From: an uncultured Bacilli bacterium
GTDB taxonomy: Bacteria > Bacillota_I > Bacilli_A > RF39 > UBA660
Reading direction: 5' to 3'
Assembly (NCBI GenBank): GCA_947631205.1
Contig: CANRKL010000003.1
Location: forward strand, 1 to 45,762
Length of the DNA stretch: 45,762 nt
The notes beneath the pieces are model-generated. The model saw only the letters and a program-made list of their open reading frames with translations. It ran no database searches and was not told the DNA's origin. This document shows, piece after piece, positions 17,187-26,237 of the stretch. Made by a program: the position numbers and the translations under genes. Within the stretch, counting starts at the first letter, position 1, and each line of letters opens with the position of its first letter.

Positions 17187-19655
17187 ATGGATAAAATAGT
17201 TGAAAATAATATTGAAAAAGAAGTAAAAGATAGTTTTTTAAACTATTCAATGAGTGTTATAGTTGCAAGAGCTTTACCAGATTTACGTGATGGTTTAAAG
17301 CCTGTTCATCGAAGAATTTTATATTCAATGTATGATGCTGGTTATACTCCAGATAAGCCACACCGAAAAAGTGCAAGAATTGTTGGAGATGTAATGGGAA
17401 AATATCACCCACATGGTGATTCTTCAATTTATGATGCAATGGTGAGAATGGCTCAACCTTTTAGTTTTAGACATATGTTGGTTGATGGACATGGTAATTT
17501 TGGAAACTTAGATGGTGATGGGGCAGCAGCTATGCGTTATACAGAAGCTAGGTTGTCTCGGTTATCACTAGAAATGGTTAGAGATATTAATAAAAATACA
17601 GTTGATTTTGTTCCAAATTTTGAAGAAACTGAACAAGAACCGGTGATTTTACCTAGTAGATTCCCTAATATTTTAGTTAATGGAACTATGGGGATTGCCG
17701 TTGGAATGGCTACTAATATTCCTCCTCATAATTTAGGTGAAGTTATAGATGGTTGTGTAGCATATATAGATAATCCGTTAATTGATACAGATGGTCTTAT
17801 GCAGTATGTTAAAGGACCAGATTTTCCGACTGGTGCTTCTATTTTAGGTAATTCAGGAATTAGAAAAGCATATGAAACAGGTCGTGGAACAATTACTATA
17901 AGAGGAAAAGTGGAAATTGAAGAAGAAGATAATGGTAAATCAAAGATAATTGTTACTGAGTTACCTTATCAAGTAAATAAAGCTGAGTTTTTATCAAGAA
18001 TTGGTCAATTAGTAAGAGATAAAATTATTGATGGGATTACAGATTTACATGAAGAATCTAATTTAGAAAATCCAGTAAGAGTAGTTATTTACTTAAGACG
18101 TGATGCGAATGCAAATGTTGTTTTAAATAATCTTTATAAGCATACACAATTACAAGTTTCTTATGGTATTAATTTTTTAATGTTAGACCATAATAGACCA
18201 GTTGTTTTGCCTTTAAAAGACATTATTGTTAAGTATATAGAGTATCAAAAGGAAATAATTATTAGAAGAACGCAATTTGATTTAAAGAAAGCTGAAGATA
18301 GAGTCCATATTTTAGAGGGATTTAAGATTGCTTTAGATAACATTGATGAAGTTATCAACATTATTAGAAATAGTGAGACTGATGTTATAGCTAAAGAAAC
18401 TTTAATTAGTAAATTTGCTTTAGATGATATTCAAGCTGAAGCTATTTTAGAGATGAGACTAAGACGTTTAACTGGCTTAGAACGTGAAAAAATTGAAAAT
18501 GAACTAGCAGAATTGTTGAAATTAATTGATGAATTGAGAGCTATTTTAGCTAGTGATGAAAAGGTTTTAGCAATTATCCGTGAAGAATTATTAGAAATTA
18601 AGAAGAAGTATGCTGATGAACGACGTACTAATATTGATATGACAGCTATTGAATATATTGAAGATGAGTCTTTAATTCCAGAAGAAAATATTATGATTGC
18701 TTTAACTAATAAAGGATATATTAAAAGAACGATTGTTGATACTTTTAAATCACAAAATCGTGGCGGTGTTGGTGTTAAAGGAATGGGAACTAATGAAGAT
18801 GATTTTGTTGAACATTTACTTAACTTATCAACACATGATTATGTTTTATTCTTTACTAATAAGGGTAAGGTTTATCGTTTAAAAGGTTATGAAATTCCAG
18901 AGTTTAGCCGTCAATCTAAGGGATTACCTGTTATTAATTTGTTACAAATTGAAAAGGATGAGGCTATTAATTCTATTATTAGAATTAGTAAAGATGAAGA
19001 AAGTAAGTACTTATTATTTACAACTAAGAAAGGTATTATTAAGAAAACAAGTATTAGTGAATTTGATTCTATTAGAACAAATGGTAAAATTTGTATTAGC
19101 TTGAGGGATAGTGATGAACTTATTAGTGTTAGAAAGACTTCTGGTAACGATGTGGTTTTAATTGGTTCTAGTTCTGGTAGAATGTTAAAGATAAATGAGA
19201 GCGATATTAGGGTTTTAGGTAGAACTGCTAGTGGCGTTAAAGGTATGAATTTGGATGGTAATATTTGTATTGGAGCTGAGATTGCTACTGATGATGATAA
19301 AATTTTGATAGTTACTGAGAAGGGTTATGGAAAGCAAACAAATGTTCGTGATTATCGTTTGACTAATCGTGGTGGTAAGGGAGTAAAGGCTTTAAATATT
19401 ACTGATAAGAATGGTTCTATTGCATCATTTAGATTAGTAAGTGAAAATTCTGATGTTGTTATTATTACTGATGCGGGTACTTTAATTAGATTACCTTTAT
19501 CTCAAATATCTACATTGGGAAGAGTTACCCAAGGTGTTAGATTGATTAGTTTAAGAGATAATCAGAAAGTTTCAACTATAAGTATTGTAGCTCATGAAGA
19601 TAACGATAACATAGAGGTTGATGAGAATTTTGAAGATAATGAAAAAGAAGAATAG
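17187..19655 (+). CDS. gyrA: DNA gyrase subunit A
   Basis: Breakage-reunion subunit of gyrase. The catalytic tyrosine lies in [12 protein letters not shown] near residue 120. The winged-helix region carries [16 protein letters not shown]. The C-terminal beta-pinwheel includes [11 protein letters not shown], a variant of the GyrA box (QRRGGKG) that separates gyrase from topoisomerase IV. The ATG at 17187 is preceded by AGGGGGTG; the track's GTG at 17178 lies inside that ribosome site. 822 aa, ending in an acidic tail. The stop codon lies in the loop of a hairpin that likely terminates the recF-gyrB-gyrA transcript. Confidence 0.98.
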   Translation: MDKIVENNIEKEVKDSFLNYSMSVIVARALPDLRDGLKPVHRRILYSMYDAGYTPDKPHRKSARIVGDVMGKYHPHGDSSIYDAMVRMAQPFSFRHMLVDGHGNFGNLDGDGAAAMRYTEARLSRLSLEMVRDINKNTVDFVPNFEETEQEPVILPSRFPNILVNGTMGIAVGMATNIPPHNLGEVIDGCVAYIDNPLIDTDGLMQYVKGPDFPTGASILGNSGIRKAYETGRGTITIRGKVEIEEEDNGKSKIIVTELPYQVNKAEFLSRIGQLVRDKIIDGITDLHEESNLENPVRVVIYLRRDANANVVLNNLYKHTQLQVSYGINFLMLDHNRPVVLPLKDIIVKYIEYQKEIIIRRTQFDLKKAEDRVHILEGFKIALDNIDEVINIIRNSETDVIAKETLISKFALDDIQAEAILEMRLRRLTGLEREKIENELAELLKLIDELRAILASDEKVLAIIREELLEIKKKYADERRTNIDMTAIEYIEDESLIPEENIMIALTNKGYIKRTIVDTFKSQNRGGVGVKGMGTNEDDFVEHLLNLSTHDYVLFFTNKGKVYRLKGYEIPEFSRQSKGLPVINLLQIEKDEAINSIIRISKDEESKYLLFTTKKGIIKKTSISEFDSIRTNGKICISLRDSDELISVRKTSGNDVVLIGSSSGRMLKINESDIRVLGRTASGVKGMNLDGNICIGAEIATDDDKILIVTEKGYGKQTNVRDYRLTNRGGKGVKALNITDKNGSIASFRLVSENSDVVIITDAGTLIRLPLSQISTLGRVTQGVRLISLRDNQKVSTISIVAHEDNDNIEVDENFEDNEKEE

Positions 19656-19672
19656 TGATGTTCTTCTTTTTT
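19642..19672 (+). terminator. Terminator overlapping the gyrA stop codon
   Basis: AAAAAGAAGAA, loop TAGTGATG, TTCTTCTTTTT: a perfect 11-bp stem ending in T residues. The gyrA stop is at the stem-loop junction. Confidence 0.7.
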
Positions 19673-19673
19673 A

Positions 19674-19689
19674 TGTTTCACGTGAAACA
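19674..19689. promoter_or_regulatory. parS: parS site 1
   Basis: TGTTTCACGTGAAACA, a perfect palindrome matching the Bacillus parS consensus. Confidence 0.92.
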
Positions 19690-19834
19690 TATATAAAATA
19701 TTTTTCTAAATTTATATATGTTTTTTATATGCTATATATAATAATTGAAATTAAAATAGTATGTATGTTTACTAATAGAAATATTTAAATTAAAAATAAT
19801 TTGTAGTTATAAGAAAAATAACTTAAAGAGACAA

Positions 19835-19850
19835 TGTTCCACGTGGAACA
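19835..19850. promoter_or_regulatory. parS: parS site 2
   Basis: TGTTCCACGTGGAACA, a perfect palindrome. Confidence 0.92.
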
Positions 19851-20006
19851 TAAGTTAATAAGTAAACAAGATAATTTAAAAATAAAATTAAAACTAATAA
19901 ATAACTAATTATAAATTATGATTAATAAATAATAAAACGATTTACTTAAAACAAAAAATGAATTTAAAAAAGTTAGAAAGAAAAAAACTATAAAAAAATA
20001 AAACAA

Positions 20007-20022
20007 TGTTCCACGTGAAACA
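20007..20022. promoter_or_regulatory. parS: parS site 3
   Basis: TGTTCCACGTGAAACA, identical to the commonest Bacillus parS form; the only asymmetric copy here. Confidence 0.92.
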
Positions 20023-20218
20023 TAAAAGTGGATAACTAAAAAATAAATTTAAATTCAAAGCAAAGCAAAGTTAATTAAAATAAAATATTTTATATAAATA
20101 AAAATAAGAAAAAATTATAATTATACTTTATAAATATGAAAGCATAACAAATTAAAAGTCAAGTATAAATATAAGTAAATAATAAAATAAAATAAAAAAC
20201 AATATAAAACATAAAATA

Positions 20219-20234
20219 TGTTCCACGTGGAACA
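20219..20234. promoter_or_regulatory. parS: parS site 4
   Basis: TGTTCCACGTGGAACA; flank shared with site 5. Confidence 0.92.
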
Positions 20235-20415
20235 TAATGTTCATAAGTTAAAAAATTATAACCATAATTCAAAAAAATTATAACAAAAAAATATAAAAAA
20301 TTTATCAATGATAAAATTAAACTTAATAATAAAATTTAAAAATAAAGTTTTATAAAATTAAAAAAATAAAAATAATTAAATATGATAAATGAAAAAACCA
20401 AAAAATAAAATCCAA

Positions 20416-20431
20416 TGTTCCACGTGGAACA
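20416..20431. promoter_or_regulatory. parS: parS site 5
   Basis: TGTTCCACGTGGAACA; flank shared with site 4. Confidence 0.92.
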
Positions 20432-20455
20432 TAACGTTCATAAGTCAAAAAACAA

Positions 20456-20471
20456 TGTTCCACGTGGAACA
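20456..20471. promoter_or_regulatory. parS: parS site 6
   Basis: TGTTCCACGTGGAACA, 40 bases after site 5, about 95 bases before the SRP RNA. Confidence 0.92.
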
Positions 20472-20529
20472 TTAAATATAAAAATTATAATATTTCTAAT
20501 AGTAAACAATATAGTTATGAACATTGTTG

Positions 20530-20558
20530 TTGATTTCTAAGAGTGAATGTGTTATAAT
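20530..20558 (+). promoter_or_regulatory. Promoter for the SRP RNA
   Basis: TTGATT, 17 bases, then a perfect TATAAT. Expected start point is 7-8 bases later, matching the 5' end of the RNA. Confidence 0.75.
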
Positions 20559-20564
20559 TAGGTT

Positions 20565-20640
20565 CGTGCAACAAATATATTGTAACCTGGTCAGAATCGG
20601 AAGATAGCAGCCACGTCAGTCCCTGTTTGTGTGCACTTTT
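20565..20640 (+). ncRNA. ffs: Signal recognition particle RNA (small bacterial 4.5S type)
   Basis: RNA scaffold of the signal recognition particle, partner of Ffh in co-translational membrane targeting. The conserved core GGTCAGAATCGGAAGATAG continues into CAGCCACGTCAG, matching the domain IV hairpin (GGUCAGGUCCGGAAGGAAGCAGCC). The ends pair: GTGCA-ACAAA with TTTGT-G-TGCAC, leaving one bulged G, followed by a T-run that acts as terminator. At about 75 bases it is the short form without the Alu domain. It lies directly ahead of tadA and dnaX, where Bacillus has its scr gene. Confidence 0.92.
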
Positions 20641-20662
20641 TTTATGAAAGGATTTTTATGTT

Positions 20663-21073
20663 ATGGATAGAATATGGGATATTTGTATTGATGAAGCTTG
20701 TAAGTCATTGCCTTTTGATGTTCCTATTGGGGCAATTTTAGTTAAGGATAATAAAGTTATTGCTAAGGCTCATAATAATAGGGAAGCTTATTGTGATATT
20801 ATTGGTCATGCAGAGGTTAATGTAATAAGAAAAGTTGGAAAGTTAAGTGGTAGTTGGAATTTAGGGGGTTATGAACTTTATGTTACTTTAAAACCTTGTA
20901 AAATGTGTGAAAATATTATTAAACAAGCTAGAATTTCTAAAGTATATTATTTATTAGATAAGTTGGATTTTAAAAAGGATTATGATAAAACAATTTTTGA
21001 AAAGGTTAGTGTTTTTGAAAGCGAACAAACGTATGCTAATATTTTGAAGAATTTTTTTAAAGACAAGAGATAA
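20663..21073 (+). CDS. tadA: tRNA-specific adenosine deaminase TadA
   Basis: Zinc deaminase that converts the wobble adenosine of tRNA-Arg(ACG) to inosine. The zinc and catalytic motif HAEVN (near residue 52) and the second motif PCKMC (near residue 82) are both present, and the N-terminal segment CDIIGHAEV fits the family. At 136 aa it is slightly shorter than the usual 150-170 because the C-terminal helix is reduced. AAAGGA precedes the ATG. It sits between the SRP RNA and dnaX, the same position as in Bacillus. A general cytidine deaminase is less likely given this context. Confidence 0.9.
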   Translation: MDRIWDICIDEACKSLPFDVPIGAILVKDNKVIAKAHNNREAYCDIIGHAEVNVIRKVGKLSGSWNLGGYELYVTLKPCKMCENIIKQARISKVYYLLDKLDFKKDYDKTIFEKVSVFESEQTYANILKNFFKDKR

Positions 21074-21111
21074 TTTTTTTGCTATAATATTTTTTGTGTA
21101 TGGAGGTGATA

Positions 21112-22737
21112 ATGGTGGATTATAAAGTTTTTTATAGAAAGTATCGACCTCAAAATTTTTCTTCAGTAGTCGGTCAGGAATATACTATTAATATGTTAAA
21201 AAATGCAATTATGAATAATAAGATATCTCATGCTTATTTATTTACGGGACCGAGAGGTACTGGTAAAACTAGTACTGCTAAAATATTTGCTAAGACAATT
21301 AATTGTGAGAATTTAGTTAATGGAGAAGCTTGTGGTAAGTGTCAAAGTTGCTTATCTTTTTCAAATAGTCCTGATATTATAGAAATAGATGCTGCTTCTA
21401 ATAATGGTGTTGATGATGTTAGGGAGTTAATTAATAACGTAAAAATAGCTCCTACAGAAAGTAAATATAAGATTTATATTATTGATGAAGTTCATATGTT
21501 AAGTCAAAGTGCCTTTAATGCTTTATTGTTGACTTTAGAGGAACCACCATCACATGCAATTTTTATTATGGCAACAACTAATGTTGAGAGTGTTCCAATT
21601 ACTATTTTATCTAGGTGTCAAAGATTTAATTTTAAAAAAATTACTTTGCAAGAAATATGTGACCACTTGAAGTACATATGTAATCTTGAACAGATTAAAA
21701 TAACAGATGATGCTTTACAAGAGATTGCTTATTTATCTGAAGGTGGGTTAAGGGATGCTTTATCACTTTTAGACCAGTTATCTAGTAATTATGAAGAAAT
21801 AACTTTGGATTCAATTTTAACTAATTATGGCTCTATTTCTTCTTTAACGATTAATAAATTAGTAGAAGCAATATTAGATGGTAATATTAATGATATCGTA
21901 GGGATTATTACAGATTTAGAAAATAATGCAAGTGATTATAAAGTATTTATTAAAAAACTGATTCAACAATTAAACAAAAAAGCAATTCTTTCAAAACAAA
22001 ATCCTTTGGCAGTAAAGATTAGTTATGAACAAATTAAAGATATGATTTTTGAACTTAATAATTGTTTAAATCAAATAACTATTCATGTCAATCCTTACTT
22101 ATTAATTCAATTAGCAATTTTAAATTATATAAAAATAGATAATACTTATCAACAAAATGTGGATAATAATACTGTAAAAAATACTGTTGATAACTCAAAA
22201 TTAATGGAAAAAGAACCTTATCAAGAAAAAGTTTTAGACAAAGTAGTAAAAACTGATGATTTTGATGGAGATTTAGAATATATAGAAGAACTAAAAAAAA
22301 TAAGAACTAATAATTGTTTTGCTAGTGCGTCAAAGACTGATTTAATTAATTATCAAAACTTATTAAAAAGTATTCAAGGAGAAAAGGATAGTTTATTAGC
22401 AATGTTAGTTGATGTATCTTTAGTTGCAGCTAGTAAAGATAATTTAATATTAACAAGTAATTTAAGTAGTACTGTATTATTAATTAATAGTAAATTATCA
22501 GAAATAGAGAATATTTTATGGGAAAAATATAATGTTAAGTTAAAGATTATTGTTTTAAGTGAAGATGAATGGAAAAATTTGAAGCAAGAGTATATTCAAA
22601 ATTTAAAAAATGGTGTAAAATATAAATTAATTGATGAGTCTAGTTTAGAAAAGAAAAATTCTAAAGAAAATTCTCAATTAGAAAAACTAGCAAATGAATT
22701 GTTTGATAGTAATAAAATAGAAATTATAGGAGAGTGA
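21112..22737 (+). CDS. dnaX: DNA polymerase III subunits gamma/tau
   Basis: Clamp-loader ATPase that loads DnaN clamps. Walker A is GPRGTGKTS near residue 45; the zinc module has four cysteines (CENL...CGKCQSC); Walker B gives DEVHML; the sensor/arginine-finger segment is LSRCQRFNF. The track starts at 21094, ahead of the ribosome site GGAGGTG; I prefer the ATG at 21112 (MVDYKVFYRKYRP), though a GTG at 21115 is also possible. After the clamp-loader core (to about residue 365) comes a lysine-rich C-terminal part. An A8 run near codon 395 could produce a shorter gamma-like form (see findings). Confidence 0.97.
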   Translation: MVDYKVFYRKYRPQNFSSVVGQEYTINMLKNAIMNNKISHAYLFTGPRGTGKTSTAKIFAKTINCENLVNGEACGKCQSCLSFSNSPDIIEIDAASNNGVDDVRELINNVKIAPTESKYKIYIIDEVHMLSQSAFNALLLTLEEPPSHAIFIMATTNVESVPITILSRCQRFNFKKITLQEICDHLKYICNLEQIKITDDALQEIAYLSEGGLRDALSLLDQLSSNYEEITLDSILTNYGSISSLTINKLVEAILDGNINDIVGIITDLENNASDYKVFIKKLIQQLNKKAILSKQNPLAVKISYEQIKDMIFELNNCLNQITIHVNPYLLIQLAILNYIKIDNTYQQNVDNNTVKNTVDNSKLMEKEPYQEKVLDKVVKTDDFDGDLEYIEELKKIRTNNCFASASKTDLINYQNLLKSIQGEKDSLLAMLVDVSLVAASKDNLILTSNLSSTVLLINSKLSEIENILWEKYNVKLKIIVLSEDEWKNLKQEYIQNLKNGVKYKLIDESSLEKKNSKENSQLEKLANELFDSNKIEIIGE

Positions 22738-22743
22738 AAAAAG

Positions 22744-23040
22744 ATGAATATGCAAAAGATTATGCAACAAGCCCAAAAAATGCAAAGAGATTTACAAAAC
22801 AAAAAGGATGAAATTGTTAAAGAAACGTTTGAAGGTCATTATGAATGGGTTACTGTTGTTTTAAATGGTTCAAAGGAAATGATTAGTTGTAAAATATCTA
22901 AAGATGAGATAAGTGCTGAAGATAAAGAAGTTTTAGAAGATTTTATAGTTTTAGCTGTTAAAGATGCTCTTAAGAAAGTAGAAGATGAATATCAATCTAA
23001 AATGGGGCAATATGCAGGAATGCTTGATGGTTTAATGTAA
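22744..23040 (+). CDS. Nucleoid-associated protein, YbaB/EbfC family
   Basis: Small (98 aa) dimeric DNA-binding protein encoded between dnaX and recR in most bacteria. The N-terminus is a glutamine/lysine-rich helix (MQKIMQQAQKMQRDLQNKK), followed by the conserved beta segment and a C-terminal helix ending in GQYAGMLDGLM, similar to the family's glycine/methionine-rich tail. It lies six bases after dnaX with GGAGAGTG ahead of its start, and ends one base before recR, so it is part of the dnaX-ybaB-recR operon. Confidence 0.93.
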   Translation: MNMQKIMQQAQKMQRDLQNKKDEIVKETFEGHYEWVTVVLNGSKEMISCKISKDEISAEDKEVLEDFIVLAVKDALKKVEDEYQSKMGQYAGMLDGLM

Positions 23041-23041
23041 C

Positions 23042-23650
23042 ATGAATTTTTATCCTACAGAATTAGAAAATTTAATAGATTTTTTTAAAAAGTTACCAGG
23101 TGTTGGTGAAAAAAGTGCTGAACGCCATGCTTTAGCGGTGTTGGATATGCCATTAAATTACTTAGAAGAAGTTTCAAAAAACTTTATAAATGCCAAAAAA
23201 AATCTTCATCCATGTACTATATGTGGACAACTAACAAATCATGATGTATGTGAAATATGTGAAAGTAGTACAAGAGATAAAAATTTAATTTGTGTTATAG
23301 AAGATTGTAAGAGTGTTTTTGCTTTTGAAAAAGCTGGTAATTATCATGGGGTATACCATGTATTAAATGGCTTAATATCACCAGTTGAAGATATTGGAGT
23401 TGAAGATATTAATTTAAATTCATTAGTAAAAAGAGTAAGTGAGCTAGAAAATCCAGAATTAATATTAGCTTTAAAATCATCAATAGAGGGACAAACAACA
23501 ACATTGTATATTAAAAAAATTTTTGAAAATAAAAATGTAAAAATATCTAGGCTTTCTTATGGATTACCAATTGGAGCAGAAATAGATTATTTAGATATGA
23601 CGACATTAGATAAGGCTTTAGAAGACCGAAAGACAATATCTAATGAATAA
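23042..23650 (+). CDS. recR: Recombination protein RecR
   Basis: DNA-clamp protein that works with RecF and RecO in gap repair. It has the N-terminal helix-hairpin-helix LPGVGEKSAERHA, a four-cysteine zinc finger (CTIC...CEIC), a Toprim domain with VIEDCKSV, and the C-terminal Walker-B-like segment ending before SRLSYGLPIGAEIDYLD. The 202-residue length is normal. It starts one base after ybaB. Both recF and recR are present, so a RecFOR pathway is likely. Confidence 0.97.
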   Translation: MNFYPTELENLIDFFKKLPGVGEKSAERHALAVLDMPLNYLEEVSKNFINAKKNLHPCTICGQLTNHDVCEICESSTRDKNLICVIEDCKSVFAFEKAGNYHGVYHVLNGLISPVEDIGVEDINLNSLVKRVSELENPELILALKSSIEGQTTTLYIKKIFENKNVKISRLSYGLPIGAEIDYLDMTTLDKALEDRKTISNE

Positions 23651-23691
23651 ATATCTTTTTTTTTCATATTCTTTTTTAGAGGGATATATAA

Positions 23692-23880
23692 ATGATAAAG
23701 AAAATTAGCAAATTATTTAAAAATATTGTTTTAGCATTTTTGTTATTATATGGACTTAATTATTTAATAAGTTCTTTGCATATTTATATTCCAATTAATT
23801 TTGTAACAGTTGGATTAGTAACTTTTTTAGGACTTCCAGGGTTAGCCTCTTTAATTATTATGTTTTTTATTGTAAAATAG
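23692..23880 (+). CDS. bofA: BofA-like protein (pro-sigma-K processing inhibitor family)
   Basis: 62-residue membrane protein. Residues 35-60 (IPINFVTVGLVTFLGLPG) match the conserved segment of BofA (IPINLVT...LGIPGVAAL), which in Bacillus holds back the intramembrane protease SpoIVFB during spore formation. It lies just after recR, the same place as Bacillus bofA. It is shorter than Bacillus BofA (87 aa), lacking about one N-terminal membrane segment. AGAGGGA precedes the ATG. Call rests on the motif plus location; whether a sigma-K checkpoint exists here is not shown. Confidence 0.8.
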   Translation: MIKKISKLFKNIVLAFLLLYGLNYLISSLHIYIPINFVTVGLVTFLGLPGLASLIIMFFIVK

Positions 23881-23897
23881 TACCTAGGTGAGGTTCT

Positions 23898-24737
23898 ATG
23901 CCAAACGAAAATAAGATATTTAAAAATTTAGTGAAAAGTTTTCATGACAACAAGCTAGGTCATGCTTTTTTGCTGGAAACAAATAATCAAGAACAAACGT
24001 TAAAGGAATTATTACAATTTTTAAAAGAAATAAATTGTGAAGAAGAATATCATAGTGATTGTCATAAATGTAACTTGTGTAATTTAATTAGTAAACAAGA
24101 AATTACTAGTTTAAAAATCATAAGACCAGAAGGACAAACAATAAAAAAAGAACAAATACTAGAATTAAAAAATAACTTTTTATCAAGACCAGTTTTTTCG
24201 AAATATAATATGTATATTATACTAAATGCCGAATGTTTAAATTCATCATCCGCAAATGTAATGCTAAAATTTTTAGAAGAACCAGAGGAAAATATAATTG
24301 GATTTTTTATTACAAATAATAAAGAAAATATAATTGATACTATTAAAAGTCGTTGCCAAATATATGTTAATAACTATAAAATAGAGGAAAAAAGTTTAAA
24401 TGATTTAGAAAATATCAGTTTAGAATATGTAAAAGAATTAGAAGTTGGAGGATTAGAGACCATACTGTATAATAAAGATAAAATATTACCTCAAATAAGT
24501 GAAAGAGAAGATTTGATAAAATTTTTAAAAGAAATCCTAAATATATATAACAAATTATTTTTAATAAAAATAGGAGAATATAAAGTGGATAACTTTGAAA
24601 ATTTACAATTTTTGTTAAAAATAGATATTAAATATTTTATAAATAAATTAAATTTAGTTAAAAATTTATTAATAGAAGCTCAATATAATGTAAATAGTCA
24701 ATTAATATTAGATAGATTAGTTTTAGAAAGTAGGTGA
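23898..24737 (+). CDS. holB: DNA polymerase III delta-prime subunit
   Basis: Clamp-loader subunit related to DnaX but without ATPase activity. Segments GHAFLLET (degenerate P-loop), a cysteine cluster (CHKCNLC), ILNAECLNSSSANVMLKFLEEP and KSRCQIY fit the family; no intact Walker A is present, as expected for delta-prime. At 279 aa it is shorter than Bacillus HolB (329). It overlaps the beginning of the ricT region: the TGA stop lies within the GTG that the track uses as ricT start. The usual upstream gene tmk is absent here. Confidence 0.9.
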   Translation: MPNENKIFKNLVKSFHDNKLGHAFLLETNNQEQTLKELLQFLKEINCEEEYHSDCHKCNLCNLISKQEITSLKIIRPEGQTIKKEQILELKNNFLSRPVFSKYNMYIILNAECLNSSSANVMLKFLEEPEENIIGFFITNNKENIIDTIKSRCQIYVNNYKIEEKSLNDLENISLEYVKELEVGGLETILYNKDKILPQISEREDLIKFLKEILNIYNKLFLIKIGEYKVDNFENLQFLLKIDIKYFINKLNLVKNLLIEAQYNVNSQLILDRLVLESR

Positions 24738-24742
24738 TAGAA

Positions 24743-25534
24743 ATGAATATATATGGAGTAATTTATCAAGATAAAGGGAAAGTATATTATTTTAATGGAA
24801 AGGATTTAGATATAGCAAATGATGTAACGGTAATTGTAGATACTAATAGAGGAGAACAATTTGGAAAAGTTGTATCAAAATTATCACCGGAAAAATTACC
24901 AAAAATGGAAGAAGAATTAAAAGAGATAATTAGGGTTGCAACTAAAAAAGATTATGACCAATATTTAAAAAATTGTAAAGATGCTTCTTTAGCTTTAAAA
25001 AAAGCTGAAGAGTTTAGTAAAGAGTTAAATTTAGATATGCGATTTGTTAAGAGTAGTTTTACGTTTGATAGAAAACAATTAATATTAAATTTTTATGCTG
25101 ATGATAGAGTAGATTTTCGAGAATTAGCTAAGAAGTTAGCAGGAGTTTATCGAACAAGAATTGAATTAAGACAAATAGGTGCTAGGGATAAGGCAACAAT
25201 TGTTGGTGGAGTAGGAATGTGTGGAAGACAACTATGTTGTTCATCAATATTAGAACATATGGATAGTGTTTCAATTAATATGGCAAAAGATCAAAATCTT
25301 TCATTAAATCCTTCTAAAATAAATGGGTGCTGTGGAAGATTAATGTGTTGTTTAGCTTATGAAGAAGAAATGTATTTAGAATGCAGTAAGGGAATGCCTT
25401 TAATAGGTGATAAAGTAAAAATAAATGGAACTTTGGGAGAAGTAATTAGTGTAGATATATTACAAAGAAAATACAAAGTTTTAGTAAATGATGAAGTAAA
25501 GGAAATTAATTTGAAAGATGAAAAAGTCGCTTAA
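24743..25534 (+). CDS. ricT: RicT (YaaT), PSP1-domain regulator
   Basis: PSP1-domain protein; in Bacillus RicT forms the RicAFT complex with iron-sulfur clusters and helps RNase Y mature mRNAs, affecting sporulation, competence and biofilm. The cysteine motifs CGRQLCCSS and CCGRLMCCLAYE that bind the cluster are intact. The track starts at a GTG that overlaps the holB stop; the ATG at 24743 (MNIYGVIYQ) has TAGGTGAT at the right distance and is preferred. Follows holB as in Bacillus. The 3' end overlaps trmN6 by 17 bases. RicA and RicF genes are not in the window. Confidence 0.93.
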   Translation: MNIYGVIYQDKGKVYYFNGKDLDIANDVTVIVDTNRGEQFGKVVSKLSPEKLPKMEEELKEIIRVATKKDYDQYLKNCKDASLALKKAEEFSKELNLDMRFVKSSFTFDRKQLILNFYADDRVDFRELAKKLAGVYRTRIELRQIGARDKATIVGGVGMCGRQLCCSSILEHMDSVSINMAKDQNLSLNPSKINGCCGRLMCCLAYEEEMYLECSKGMPLIGDKVKINGTLGEVISVDILQRKYKVLVNDEVKEINLKDEKVA

Positions 25535-26234
25535 TTGGCTATTTGATTATCCTGATTTGCAATTATATCAATATGAAGAAGGATTTAAATTTTCTTTAGA
25601 TTCAATTTTATTGGCTGAATTTGCTGAAATAAGAAAAAAAGATAACAATATTATTGATTTATGTACAGGAAATGGAGTTATTCCAACGATTTTAAATTAT
25701 AAATATCAAAAAAAGATAATTGGAATTGAAAAACAAGAAGAAATTTATAATTTAGCTAAGTTATCAGCAGAGAAAAATAATATGAAAGAAAAAATAGAAT
25801 TAATTTGCGATGATGTAAATAATGTTTTTAACTATTTTTCAAAAGAAAGTTTTGATGTCGTATTATGTAATCCACCTTATTTTCCATACCATAATCTAAA
25901 ATATGTTAATGATAATGAATTTAAAAAAATTGCAAGACATGAAATATATGTAAATTTAAAAGGGATAATTAAAATAGCCGGAGAATTATTGAGGGAAAAA
26001 GGAAGATTTTATCTAGTCCATTTACCAGAGAGAATAGAAGAAATTGCAGTTTATGCTCATGAAAATCAATTAGCAATTAAAGAATTACAATTTATTTATG
26101 CTAAAGATGATAGACTTGCCACAATAGTTTTAGTAACTTTAATGAAAAAAGGAAAATTTGGAACAAAAGTTTATCCACCAATTGACATAAGTAAAGCAAA
26201 AACGTATCAAAATTTATTTAAAAGAGGTGATTAG
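25518..26234 (+). CDS. trmN6: tRNA1(Val) (adenine37-N6)-methyltransferase (YabB/TrmN6 family)
   Basis: SAM-dependent methyltransferase with the SAM-binding segment IIDLCTGNGVIPTIL (near residue 45) and the N6-adenine catalytic motif CNPPYF (near residue 117). In the homologue TrmN6 (YfiC) the target is A37 of tRNA-Val; substrate here is by homology. 238 aa. It follows ricT with an overlap of 17 bases, the neighbourhood seen in Bacillus (ricT-yabA-yabB), but yabA and the rsmI methylase are missing. It ends three bases before pth. Confidence 0.88.
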   Translation: MKKSLNWLFDYPDLQLYQYEEGFKFSLDSILLAEFAEIRKKDNNIIDLCTGNGVIPTILNYKYQKKIIGIEKQEEIYNLAKLSAEKNNMKEKIELICDDVNNVFNYFSKESFDVVLCNPPYFPYHNLKYVNDNEFKKIARHEIYVNLKGIIKIAGELLREKGRFYLVHLPERIEEIAVYAHENQLAIKELQFIYAKDDRLATIVLVTLMKKGKFGTKVYPPIDISKAKTYQNLFKRGD

Positions 26235-26237
26235 AAA

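Larger units (their letters stand above)
19656..20560. other. parS: Centromere-like parS cluster (gene-free, extremely AT-rich)
   Basis: About 900 bases without an open reading frame. Apart from six 16-bp parS palindromes (listed separately), the sequence is almost only A and T. Site starts are 161, 172, 212, 197 and 40 bases apart. The ones at 20219 and 20416 share about 38 bases, including the flank ATAAYGTTCATAAGTYAAAAAA, with only two differences, so part of the array arose by duplication. In Firmicutes ParB/Spo0J loads at parS and recruits SMC to organise the origin region. No ParA/ParB gene is in the window. Confidence 0.9.

Noticed and set aside
19674-20471. Repeated palindromes considered as a CRISPR array or IS ends
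   Set aside because: Each unit is a 16-bp parS palindrome, spacing is irregular (40-212 bases), spacers are simple A/T sequence, and no cas or transposase gene is nearby.
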